A DNA stretch of 6,391 nt from a candidate division BRC1 bacterium ADurb.BinA292 (GCA_002068205.1 MVZB01000197.1:1-6391); one strand, 5' to 3'; shown: positions 1-6,287, counted from the first letter of the stretch. The notes: generated by a model not told the origin, from the letters alone. Made by a program: numbers and translations.

Positions 1-1
1 C

Positions 2-256
2 CCCGCCGACCGCCTGGGGGGATTCTACGGCCTCGCCGATGAGGCCCGCCCGCCGACGCCCGAGGAGATCCGGTCCGCCGCGGCGGCGCTGCATGCTGAG
101 TTGAATGGGGAGTGGCCTGCCTGGGCCGAACCGCTCCGCGCGGACCTGCAAGCGGCCACCGCGAGCTATCTGGAATCCAATCGATGGCCGGCCTGGACCA
201 CCGCCGACCGCCCCGCCGGCCTCATCCAACGCATGTTTGGCCGTGCACAGGGATAG
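2..256 (+). CDS. C-terminal part of an unrecognised protein (5' end outside window)
   Basis: An open frame enters from the left edge and runs 84 codons to a TAG stop at 254-256. Nearly every codon ends in G or C, as in the genes to the right, which supports real coding. The visible part has no membrane segment or signal peptide. It is rich in Ala, Arg, Pro and Trp, with a helix-like stretch (ELNGEWPAWAEPLRADLQ) and a basic tail ending RMFGRAQG. I do not recognise a family, and this tail is too short and generic to assign a function. It converges on the minus-strand transposase. A 9-bp stem hairpin begins 3 bases after its stop and could end its transcript. The coding call is fairly secure; the product is unknown. 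Confidence 0.7.
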   Translation, partial: PADRLGGFYGLADEARPPTPEEIRSAAAALHAELNGEWPAWAEPLRADLQAATASYLESNRWPAWTTADRPAGLIQRMFGRAQG

Positions 257-258
257 CG

Positions 259-295
259 CACCCGCTCATCGCAAACCCAAGCCGCGGAGCGGGTG
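259..295. repeat. Hairpin: 9-bp inverted repeat CACCCGCTC/GAGCGGGTG
   Basis: CACCCGCTC at 259-267 pairs perfectly with GAGCGGGTG at 287-295 across a 19-base loop. It lies 3 bases after the stop of the upstream gene and about 40 bases beyond the stop of the minus-strand transposase. No T-run follows on either strand, so a classical intrinsic terminator is doubtful. The same nonamer recurs at 821-829 beyond the other end of the transposase gene. A REP-like or element-end hairpin is therefore at least as likely as a terminator. Confidence 0.5.
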
Positions 296-302
296 ACCGG
301 AA
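273..302 (-). repeat. Left flank repeat of the transposase (inverted copy of 814-843)
   Basis: Read on the minus strand from 302 to 273, this segment matches 814-843 on the plus strand at 25 of 30 positions. The core is CCGGTCACCCGCTC here against CCGGCCACCCGCTC on the right. It lies about 32 bases past the transposase stop and overlaps the hairpin at 259-295. Confidence 0.55.
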
Positions 303-334
303 CAAAGCGAACGCTCTGTAAGCTGAGTGTTAGA

Positions 335-788
335 TCACTGAAGGAACGCTTCCCTGAATTCGACCCGATGCGCTTTGAGCAAGGCGATCAGCTCGTCGCG
401 AAAACTCCGGGCGTGATGATGAATCTCCTGCCGCTGAATGTAGCACGCAAGCTTGGCATCTCCGGATTGGCTGACCGTGAAACAGGCGTAGCCATTCTGC
501 CATTGAAACTCCCCGAGTTCAGGGATCGTGCGATGCACCCAGCCTGACGATTTTGATTTGATCGTGCGAAGCATCGTGGAGACAGAAAAGTCCTGATGCA
601 TCTTGGCATAGATGTGCACGTGGTCCTCGGTTCCACCGATACACAGCGCAATACCGTTCATCTCGCGGACTATGCCGCCAAGATATGCAATGAAGTCGAC
701 GCCGGATGTCAGGGTCTGTCAGAAATGGCCTGATGTGCTTCGTGCCGAACACCATGTGATAGAGGAGATTGCAGTAGGATTGCCCCAT
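335..788 (-). pseudogene. Frameshifted Y1 (IS200/IS605-like, RAYT-type) transposase
   Basis: This gene encodes a single-strand DNA transposase of the HUH/Y1 family, broken by one extra base. From ATG at 788 the frame reads MGQSYCNLLYHMVF through RRRLH. Correct reading then needs a shift at the A pair 689-690 (TT on the coding strand) to continue AYLGGIVREMNGIALCIGG. Removing one base gives 150 residues, the usual family length. In that reconstruction the HUH motif is H56-V-H58 in GGTEDHVH, and the likely nucleophile is Y116 in YIQRQEIHH. A conserved WQNGYACFTVS stretch lies between them. AGGGAGG at 798-804, nine bases before the ATG, is a good ribosome site and supports this start. The downstream half (from ATG at 661) keeps both motifs but lacks the N-terminal strands, so activity is unlikely. 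No slippery heptamer is visible at the junction. A sequencing or assembly error remains possible. Confidence 0.88.
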
Positions 789-813
789 GGAAGATCGCCT
801 CCCTGGGAAGGAT

Positions 814-843
814 TTCCGGCCACCCGCTCCTCGGGTTCGGCTT
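814..843 (+). repeat. Right flank repeat of the transposase (inverted copy of 273-302)
   Basis: This is the partner of the left repeat: 25 of 30 bases match, including a 14-base core matching at 13 positions. It begins 26 bases upstream of the transposase ATG, between that gene and the 3' end of the helicase gene. It contains the third copy of the nonamer CACCCGCTC (821-829). Confidence 0.55.
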
Positions 844-898
844 CTCACCGGACGGACACAGGGTTTGGCCTGCGGCCTGCACCCGGTGCTTTACTCCA

Positions 899-919
899 AG
901 TGCCCGCTGCGCGGGCTCT
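899..919 (-). terminator. Possible terminator hairpin downstream of the helicase gene
   Basis: GCCCGC at 902-907 and GCGGGC at 911-916 form a perfect 6-bp stem around a 3-base loop. Two further pairs outside a T-T mismatch extend it to 899-919. It lies 23 bases beyond the helicase stop (942) in the direction of that transcript. The bases after it on the minus strand are not a T-run, so termination is inferred from position and stem strength only. The region 866-889 holds two further small palindromes (GGCCTGCGGCC and GCACCCGGTGC). Confidence 0.4.
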
Positions 920-941
920 CACGCTGTGCGCGACCGCCAAG

Positions 942-3728
942 TCAGTCGTCGTCTCGACCCGGTTGGTCATCATAGAACGTTCGCAGCGCATCGAGCAGTT
1001 CGCTCTGGCGCGCGAAATGGATCCGCTGCGTCGGCAGGCTGCGCAGGAAGATCTGGCCGTAGCGCCGCGTCGCGACGCGGGGATCGCAGATCAGGACGGC
1101 GCCGCGGTCGGTCTTCGTCCGGATCAGCCGGCCAAAACCCTGGCGGAACTTGATGACCGCCTGCGGGATCACCAGATGATAAAACGGATCCAGCCGCCGC
1201 CGGCGGAGATCCTCAATGCGCGCCTCGGTGAGCGGATCGCCCGGCACCTTGAACGGCAATCGCGTCAGCACCAGGCAACTGAGCGCCTCGCCCGCCACAT
1301 CGACCCCCTCCCAGAAGCTGGAGGTGGCGAACAGAATCGAGCCGATTTCGTTGCGGAAGGCTTCGGTCAGCATCGAGCGCCCGATCGTCCCCTGCCGCAG
1401 GCAGGGATAGCCGCGCGCCTCGAGCCCCGGCGCCAGCCGGTCAAACACCCGCCCGAGCAAGGCATAGGAGGTAAAGAGGACGAAGGCGCGGCCGCGCGAG
1501 ATCTCGAGCGTCGGGCCGAGGAAGCCGGTCAAGGCCTCCTCGAAGCGAGGGTCGGTCGGCTCCGCCATGTCCATTGGCACCCCCACGTAGACCTGCCGTT
1601 CATAATCGAACGGCGTCGCCAGGATGAGGGCCCGGAACGGGCGGGCGCGCGGCGGCGGCAACTCATCGGGTTCAGCGGAGGCATCCGAGGGGAGTGGGGG
1701 GATCAGCTCAATGATCTCGGCCGCGGAGGTCGCGTTTTCGGCGAACGGTTCGGCCGGCGGCGGCTCCAGCTCTTCGCCGCCCGGCGCGGCGGACGCGCTC
1801 GCCTCCGCCGCCGTCGGCCCGATCAGCCCCAGTTGCAGCGGGTCCTCGGCGCCGATCTGGCGCAGCAGATAATCGAAACGCTGATCGACCGTCAGCGTGG
1901 CCGAGGTCATGACGACCGTCCGGCATCGACGCAGCAGATTCTCCCGCAGTTCGGCGGCCATGTTGAGCGGAGCGAGACAATAGGTCACGTCGGGGAGCCG
2001 GCCGCCCGGCCGACGGCGATACTCGATCCAGCGGCACTGTCCCTCGGCGCTGCCCAGGAACTTGATCAGCCGCCCAATCGCCGCCTCGACTTTGTTCAGG
2101 CTGGACTGCAGCTCAAGCAACGGCGTGGCCAGTTCCGGCGACGCCTCCTCCAGGAAGGGCAGGAGCGCGCGGCCGACGGCGCGCAGGTTCTCCAGATACG
2201 GGCGCGCGGCGGTGACGACGGCGCGCAGCGGCGCATCGATTTCCTCGCGCCAGAACGGCCCCGCCAGATCCTCGGTTTTGATCCGGCGCTTGATCTCGAG
2301 CGGCTGGTGGAGCGGCGTCCGCTCCGTGCGCTCGAGCGCTTCGGCCAACCGGCCGGTCGCCTCCTCCATCGCCGTCAGCAGCTCGTGGTGCTGGAGCGGC
2401 AGATCGCGCCCGAGCTTGAGCAGCAGTTCATCGTGCTGCTGGGGCGCCACGGGGTATTCGCCGTTGTGGATCCGGCCGGCGAGCCAGATCAGCAACCCAT
2501 CGTTGCGCCGCGTGTTGAACAGACGCCGCATGCAGTAGGCCAGGCTGCCGCGACTGACGCGCACGCCGAAGTAGCTGGTGGCGACCTCTTCCAGATTGTG
2601 CGCCTCGTCCACGATCAGCCGCTGGTACGGCGGCAGGACGGCCGTCGCCGAGTAGTTCTCCGTTTCGGCCCGGATCGCCATGTCGGCCATCAGCAGGTGG
2701 TGGTTGACGACGAGCACCTGGGCCCGGGCGGCGCGGCGGCGGGCGGTGTAGAAAAAGCAGGTATCGTAAAACGGGCAGCGCGTCCGCAGGCAGTTGTCGG
2801 CCTCCGACATCACGCTCTCCCACACTTCGGGGTCCGGGGTGAAGGGCAGGTCCTCCAGGCTGCCGGTGCGGGTGGTGCGGATCCAGGCCTGGATCTCGGC
2901 CAGTTGGGCGGCCTTCTCGCCGATTTGCAGAAAATCGGGATGCTCGCGCAGATACTGTGCCTTGCGCCGACAGAGGTAGTTGTTCCGGCCTTTCATCAGC
3001 GTCGCCTCGAACTGCAGGCCGGAATTCTGCAGCAGCAGCGGGATGTCCTTCTCGATCAACTGCTCCTGCAGATTGATCGTGCCGGTGGCGATGACGACCT
3101 TCTCATTGTTGCGAATCGCCCAGGCGATCGCCGGCAGCAGGTACGCCATCGACTTGCCGGTGCCGGTGCCCGCTTCGATCAGGGCGATGCCGTCGGAATT
3201 GAACGCCTCGCCGACCGCCTGCAGCATCTCGATCTGTTGAGGCCGGTATTCAAAACCGGCCAGGCGCTCGGCCAGTCGGCCGCCCGGCTTGAGCCAGTTG
3301 GCCAGCTTGCCCACGCTGATCGGCTGAAGGGTGGGCGGCTCCAGCGCGCGCACGATGATGCGCAGCGCAGTGCAGTCGTTGTTGATGATGTAGGAACCGA
3401 CGCCGCGGCCGCCCAGTTCGCTGGCGACGGCGATGTCCGCCTCGGAGGGCTCGAGCCGACCGGAGGGGTGGTTGTGGATGCAGACGTCGCCGGGGCGGGC
3501 GTAGGGCAGCAGGGCCGGGACGGCGCCGCGATTGCCGAAGGCGAGCGGCTCGACTGCTTCGACGACGCGGGCGGGGTTGAGCCGGCCGATGAAGAACACT
3601 TCGCCGCCGCCGTTGCCGGCGATGACGGCGGCCATCTGCTCGCGGCAGGCCGCGGTGATCAGGCGGTCGAGCTCGCCGGGCGTGGTCGCGATCGCGCGGA
3701 AGGGTTCCTTGGGAGTGGCCAGCGCCAT
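942..3728 (-). CDS. RadC-like JAMM domain fused to DinG/XPD-family Fe-S DNA helicase
   Basis: This 928-residue protein is a predicted ATP-dependent 5'-3' DNA helicase of the XPD/DinG superfamily 2 group, expected to act on branched or damaged DNA in the cytoplasm. Residues about 10-130 form a RadC-like JAB/MPN domain with a full JAMM signature: E43, H85-x-H87, S95, D98 (HNHPSG...PSEAD). A linker leads to RPQQ (162-165) and Walker A EAGTGTGKS (185-193). The four presumed 4Fe-4S cysteines are C253, C313, C318 and C324. Next come VNHHLLMAD (341-349), the DEAH box (374-377), SAT (609-611), motif V around WEGVD (806-810) and motif VI QGFGRLIR (863-870). No key residue is missing. Residues about 637-698 are a Pro/Glu/Ala-rich insert. 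ATG 3728 was chosen because the RadC-like region follows at once; the frame stays open to 4118 without family-like sequence. No good ribosome site precedes it. The helicase assignment is firm; the role of the JAMM domain is unknown. Confidence 0.95.
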   Translation of the reverse strand: MALATPKEPFRAIATTPGELDRLITAACREQMAAVIAGNGGGEVFFIGRLNPARVVEAVEPLAFGNRGAVPALLPYARPGDVCIHNHPSGRLEPSEADIAVASELGGRGVGSYIINNDCTALRIIVRALEPPTLQPISVGKLANWLKPGGRLAERLAGFEYRPQQIEMLQAVGEAFNSDGIALIEAGTGTGKSMAYLLPAIAWAIRNNEKVVIATGTINLQEQLIEKDIPLLLQNSGLQFEATLMKGRNNYLCRRKAQYLREHPDFLQIGEKAAQLAEIQAWIRTTRTGSLEDLPFTPDPEVWESVMSEADNCLRTRCPFYDTCFFYTARRRAARAQVLVVNHHLLMADMAIRAETENYSATAVLPPYQRLIVDEAHNLEEVATSYFGVRVSRGSLAYCMRRLFNTRRNDGLLIWLAGRIHNGEYPVAPQQHDELLLKLGRDLPLQHHELLTAMEEATGRLAEALERTERTPLHQPLEIKRRIKTEDLAGPFWREEIDAPLRAVVTAARPYLENLRAVGRALLPFLEEASPELATPLLELQSSLNKVEAAIGRLIKFLGSAEGQCRWIEYRRRPGGRLPDVTYCLAPLNMAAELRENLLRRCRTVVMTSATLTVDQRFDYLLRQIGAEDPLQLGLIGPTAAEASASAAPGGEELEPPPAEPFAENATSAAEIIELIPPLPSDASAEPDELPPPRARPFRALILATPFDYERQVYVGVPMDMAEPTDPRFEEALTGFLGPTLEISRGRAFVLFTSYALLGRVFDRLAPGLEARGYPCLRQGTIGRSMLTEAFRNEIGSILFATSSFWEGVDVAGEALSCLVLTRLPFKVPGDPLTEARIEDLRRRRLDPFYHLVIPQAVIKFRQGFGRLIRTKTDRGAVLICDPRVATRRYGQIFLRSLPTQRIHFARQSELLDALRTFYDDQPGRDDD

Positions 3729-3795
3729 GGCATCGCGGTCGCGGCGGGTTGGGTGGCGGGTCCGGCGCTGCGCGGCGGCAGTCCGGCGAACTGTC

Positions 3796-3824
3796 AATTT
3801 ATCACGCGACGGGGTCAGCGCCAA
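3796..3824 (-). promoter_or_regulatory. Candidate sigma70-type promoter of the helicase gene
   Basis: On the minus strand TTGGCG (3824-3819) and TAAATT (3801-3796) are separated by 17 bases, and TGA immediately before the -10 box resembles an extended -10. Each hexamer matches the consensus at 4 of 6 positions. Transcription would start near 3789, leaving about 60 untranslated bases before ATG 3728. This is consistent with that start rather than the longer open frame. Assignment is by pattern only. Confidence 0.35.
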
Positions 3825-3850
3825 GCGCCAAAAGGCGAATAAAAGGCGAA
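3817..3850. repeat. Two adjoining short tandem repeats upstream of the helicase gene
   Basis: AGCGCCA occurs twice in tandem (3817-3823, 3824-3830). AAAAGGCGAA follows twice with an 11-base period (3830-3839, 3841-3850). The copies are exact. The set overlaps the -35 side of the candidate helicase promoter, where activator or repressor sites often lie. Confidence 0.55.
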
Positions 3851-3894
3851 CATGGCTCCCGTCCGACGAGGCGGGGAGGCCGGTGACCGACCGC

Positions 3895-3924
3895 ATTACC
3901 GATACCGATAGCGATACCAATAGT
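3895..3924. repeat. Degenerate hexamer repeat (GATACC-like, five units)
   Basis: Five consecutive hexamers read ATTACC, GATACC, GATAGC, GATACC, AATAGT. The middle three differ at one base. This could be a simple-sequence tract or clustered binding sites; nothing else in the sequence distinguishes these. Confidence 0.4.
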
Positions 3925-3952
3925 GAGGGGCGAGCTGCTGGCGGATGAAGTT

Positions 3953-3981
3953 GGCCCCCGGAATGGGCGGTTCCGGGGGCC
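3953..3981. repeat. Perfect 11-bp hairpin (GGCCCCCGGAA / TTCCGGGGGCC)
   Basis: GGCCCCCGGAA at 3953-3963 pairs perfectly with TTCCGGGGGCC at 3971-3981 around a 7-base loop. No T-run follows on either strand. No gene end lies close by, so it is not an obvious terminator of a gene seen here. It sits about 225 bases upstream of the helicase start and about 320 before the tRNA. It may be a terminator without a U-tract, a REP-like palindrome, or part of a small unannotated transcript. Confidence 0.6.
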
Positions 3982-4211
3982 GTGGGGGATGAGGTGATGT
4001 GTGGGAGAGAAACTTTAGCGGCCGCGGGTTCGGCGACGGGGCGGAAGGGTCGAGCCAACCCTGAACAGGAAAACCTGGCCGTGATATCCATCTGATCGGC
4101 GCGCCTGGATGAATTCATGAGTAATTTTTTCCGATTATTCAGTTAAGACGATTCCGTTGTCCTTATTCGGCGCTTTTCTTCTTTGGAGGGCTGCCGGTCG
4201 CATGGCTCAGG

Positions 4212-4243
4212 AACCGGCGGTTCATGGCGGGGAATCGCCGGTT
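4212..4243. repeat. Inverted repeat AACCGGCG/CGCCGGTT overlapping the tRNA promoter
   Basis: The 8-base arms at 4212-4219 and 4236-4243 are perfect and separated by 16 bases. The right arm runs into the -35 box of the tRNA promoter (4242-4247). The left arm also takes part in a smaller hairpin (GAACC-ggc-GGTTC, 4211-4223). The position would suit an operator or structured element, but no regulator is identified. Confidence 0.4.
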
Positions 4244-4270
4244 GACGCCGTGCGACGGGATTGATTAAAT
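4242..4270 (+). promoter_or_regulatory. Sigma70-type promoter of the serine tRNA gene
   Basis: TTGACG (4242-4247, 5 of 6 consensus) and TTAAAT (4265-4270, 4 of 6) are separated by an ideal 17 bases. The predicted start is near 4277, about 28 bases before the mature tRNA. The -10 box lies in the small AT-rich palindrome TTGATTAAATGATCAA (4261-4276). Confidence 0.55.
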
Positions 4271-4304
4271 GATCAAGCCTATCGAGACTGCCGACCTTCG
4301 ACGC

Positions 4305-4396
<92 letters not shown>

Positions 4397-4435
4397 TTTC
4401 TCGCCTCCCTTGATTCAGATTCGCCCCTTTTGCGG

Positions 4436-4452
4436 GCCCCCCGGATTGGGGC
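4436..4452 (+). terminator. Weak hairpin after the tRNA gene, possible terminator
   Basis: GCCCC (4436-4440) and GGGGC (4448-4452) can pair around a 7-base loop, 40 bases after the tRNA end. A TTTT run precedes it rather than follows. It is the only stem I see between the tRNA and the peptidase gene that could end the tRNA transcript, and the support is thin. Confidence 0.2.
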
Positions 4453-4628
4453 ATGGCTCGGTTTGTCCCCCGGGAGCGCCCGCTGCGGCCCGTAGTTCGC
4501 GCCGTCCAGGCCGAGAAGAAGATTTCGCGGCGCGCGGGCGTGTGCGTAGAATGGGGCGTCGTGCGCACGAAACCATCCCGCCGCGCCCGCCGGTCGCGCG
4601 AGCGCGAGCCCGCCGAAAGGTTTCACCC

Positions 4629-6269
4629 ATGCCCGTCGCCATGGTTCTCCTCTGCCTGATCGCGCTGATTCTGCCGACGCCGTCCGCCTGGGCGCAGCCG
4701 GCCGCGCCGGAAGCGCCGCCGGACGAACCGGAGTGGACGCTGCTGGCGCCGTTGCGGGTGGTGCGGCTCGACAACGGCATGACGTTCCTGCTCTATCCCA
4801 ACGACCGGGCGCCGATCTTCTCCGGCGTGATCCGCTACGACGTGGGGGGGAAAGACGAGATCCCGACGCAGACCGGCATTTCGCACATGTTTGAACACAT
4901 GGCCTTCAAGGGGACGTCGCGGCTGGGCACGACCGATTACGCGGCGGAGCAGGAAGCACTGGCGGAAGTCGAGCGGCTGGCCTACGCGTACGACCGGCTG
5001 CGCAATCAGCTCGCGCGCGACGATTCGCCGACGACGGCGCGGCTTGACGCGCTGCGCGAGCTTGCGATGCAGTTTCAGGCCGCGCAGGCCGCCGCCGGGC
5101 AGTACGTCGTCAAGGATGAGTTCGACGAGATCTACAGCCGCGAGGGGGGCAGCCAGATGAACGCCACCACCTCGCCCGATGCGACAACGTATTTCATCAG
5201 CCTGCCGGCCAACCGGCTGCCGCTATGGGCGCGGATGGAAAGCGAGCGGCTGGCCGACCCCGTCCCGCGCGAGTTCTACCGCGAACGCGAGGTGATCCTG
5301 GAGGAGCGGCGGATGCGGCTGGACAACAGCCCGCTGGGCCGACTGTGGGAGATCACGATGGCCACGGCCTACGTCGCGCATCCGTATGGTTACCCGACGA
5401 TCGGCTGGGAGAGCGACATCGCGAACCTGAAAGCGACCGAGGCGATGGCGTTCTACCGGCGGCACTATACGCCGGACCGGGCCGTCGGCGTGCTGGTCGG
5501 CCAGTTCAATCCGGAGGAAGCCGAGGCGCTGCTGCGCGAGACGTTCGGCAAGCTGCCCCCGGCCCCGGAGGATCTTGCCGAACACCGGATCGTGCCCGAG
5601 CCGGAGCAGATGGGCGAACGGCGCGCGACGCTGGAATTTCCGGCGACGCCGGCGTTGCTGCTGGCGTGGCACAAGCCGCCAGCGCCCGGCAAGGCGGATG
5701 TCGCGGCCGAACTGCTGGGGCAGATCGTGGCGGGGGGACGCAGCGCGCGGTGGTTTGAGCGGCTGGTCAAGGAGGAACGGCTGGCCGCCGAGGTCCACAC
5801 CTTCACCGGGCCGGGCGATCGCGAGCCCAATCTGTTCATGATCTATGCGACGCCGCAGCCGGGCCATACGCTCGACGAGCTGGAGGCGGCGCTGCGCGAG
5901 GAGGTCCGGCGCGTCCGCACCGAGCCGGTCAGCGCGGAGGAACTGGAGCGGGCGCGGAAGAACCTGCGCGCCGACACGATCCGCGCGCTGCAGACCAACC
6001 TGGGCCTGGCCCGGACGCTGGCCGAGTATGCGCAGATCGGCGCCCCCGCGCCGGGCGAGATCGATCCGTGGTATCTGGAGCGCCGGCTCCATCAGCTTGA
6101 AGGGTTGACGGCCGGGGATCTGCTCGCCTTCGCCGCCGAGTATCTGACCGATGCCAATCTGACGGTCGGCAGCCTGACGCCGCCCCCCTCGGCGGAGGAA
6201 ACGCCGCCGGGAGCCGGCGCGAGGGGGGGCACAGATTCGGGAGCATCAGAAGAGATACAAGGGACATAA
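4629..6269 (+). CDS. Secreted M16 family (insulinase/pitrilysin-like) zinc peptidase
   Basis: This 546-residue predicted zinc metallopeptidase is of the single-pair M16 layout and is likely exported. Residues 1-22 form a signal peptide: a hydrophobic run MVLLCLIALIL, then a probable cut after AWA. The N-terminal peptidase domain (about 45-235) has the inverted zinc motif H86-MF-E89-H90 within GISHMFEHMAFKGT. The third ligand is probably E226 in REVILEERR. A helical, charged insert of about 60 residues (about 101-165) lengthens the usual distance between them. The M16 C-terminal domain follows (about 267-515), then a disordered Pro/Gly/Glu tail. ATG 4629 was chosen because the signal peptide starts there and GAAAGG stands eight bases upstream; the frame is open further back, through the tRNA, but not coding-like. 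M16 enzymes of this type usually work as closed two-half clamshells, often with a partner gene beside them. Such a partner could lie beyond the right edge. The substrate cannot be told from sequence. Confidence 0.95.
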   Translation: MPVAMVLLCLIALILPTPSAWAQPAAPEAPPDEPEWTLLAPLRVVRLDNGMTFLLYPNDRAPIFSGVIRYDVGGKDEIPTQTGISHMFEHMAFKGTSRLGTTDYAAEQEALAEVERLAYAYDRLRNQLARDDSPTTARLDALRELAMQFQAAQAAAGQYVVKDEFDEIYSREGGSQMNATTSPDATTYFISLPANRLPLWARMESERLADPVPREFYREREVILEERRMRLDNSPLGRLWEITMATAYVAHPYGYPTIGWESDIANLKATEAMAFYRRHYTPDRAVGVLVGQFNPEEAEALLRETFGKLPPAPEDLAEHRIVPEPEQMGERRATLEFPATPALLLAWHKPPAPGKADVAAELLGQIVAGGRSARWFERLVKEERLAAEVHTFTGPGDREPNLFMIYATPQPGHTLDELEAALREEVRRVRTEPVSAEELERARKNLRADTIRALQTNLGLARTLAEYAQIGAPAPGEIDPWYLERRLHQLEGLTAGDLLAFAAEYLTDANLTVGSLTPPPSAEETPPGAGARGGTDSGASEEIQGT

Positions 6270-6287
6270 AGGAATCAAAGGATAGAA

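Larger units (their letters stand above)
273..843 (-). mobile_element. Degenerate IS200/RAYT-like element bounded by imperfect inverted repeats
   Basis: The proposed element is the frameshifted Y1 transposase gene plus its two inverted flanks (273-302 and 814-843). Its coding part is visibly less GC-rich than the neighbouring genes, which suggests acquisition from elsewhere. There is no TnpB-type accessory gene, and about 570 bp is a normal size for a tnpA-only element. Y1 transposases normally do not create target duplications, so none is expected. The exact ends are inferred only from the repeats. IS200/IS605 elements usually carry subterminal hairpins rather than terminal inverted repeats, so REP sequences flanking a RAYT-type gene are the main alternative reading. 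Confidence 0.5.
3729..4304. other. Divergent intergenic region, no convincing gene
   Basis: About 575 bases separate the helicase start from the serine tRNA. I see no credible coding sequence: the upstream extension of the helicase frame (to 4118) and the minus-strand frame running through the tRNA lack family-like sequence. It holds a candidate helicase promoter with adjacent tandem repeats (3796-3850), a degenerate hexamer run (3895-3924), a perfect 11-bp hairpin (3953-3981), an AT-rich patch around 4120-4150, and an inverted repeat overlapping the tRNA promoter (4212-4270). Confidence 0.7.

Noticed and set aside
293..547. 84-codon plus-strand frame opposite the transposase
   Set aside because: It is antisense to a clearly recognisable transposase reading and shows no family resemblance or ribosome site.
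942..3728. CRISPR-associated DinG (type IV system)
   Set aside because: There are no cas genes or repeat arrays in the window, and the N-terminal domain is RadC-like JAMM. A housekeeping or repair helicase is the simpler reading.
612..3842. Very long plus-strand open frame (1076 codons) opposite the helicase gene
   Set aside because: Its translation is a monotonous Arg/Gln/Ala/Gly-rich string with no recognisable domain, and it runs through both the broken transposase and the helicase. It is the usual stop-poor antisense frame of GC-rich coding DNA; the minus-strand frame has every helicase motif.
3729..4118. 130-residue N-terminal extension of the helicase frame
   Set aside because: The residues before MALATPKEPF have no family-like pattern, cross a strong hairpin and simple repeats, and a plausible promoter lies inside them.
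5223..6092. 289-codon minus-strand frame opposite the M16 peptidase
   Set aside because: It is an Arg/Gln/Leu-rich antisense shadow with no motif. The plus frame carries the signal peptide and zinc motif.
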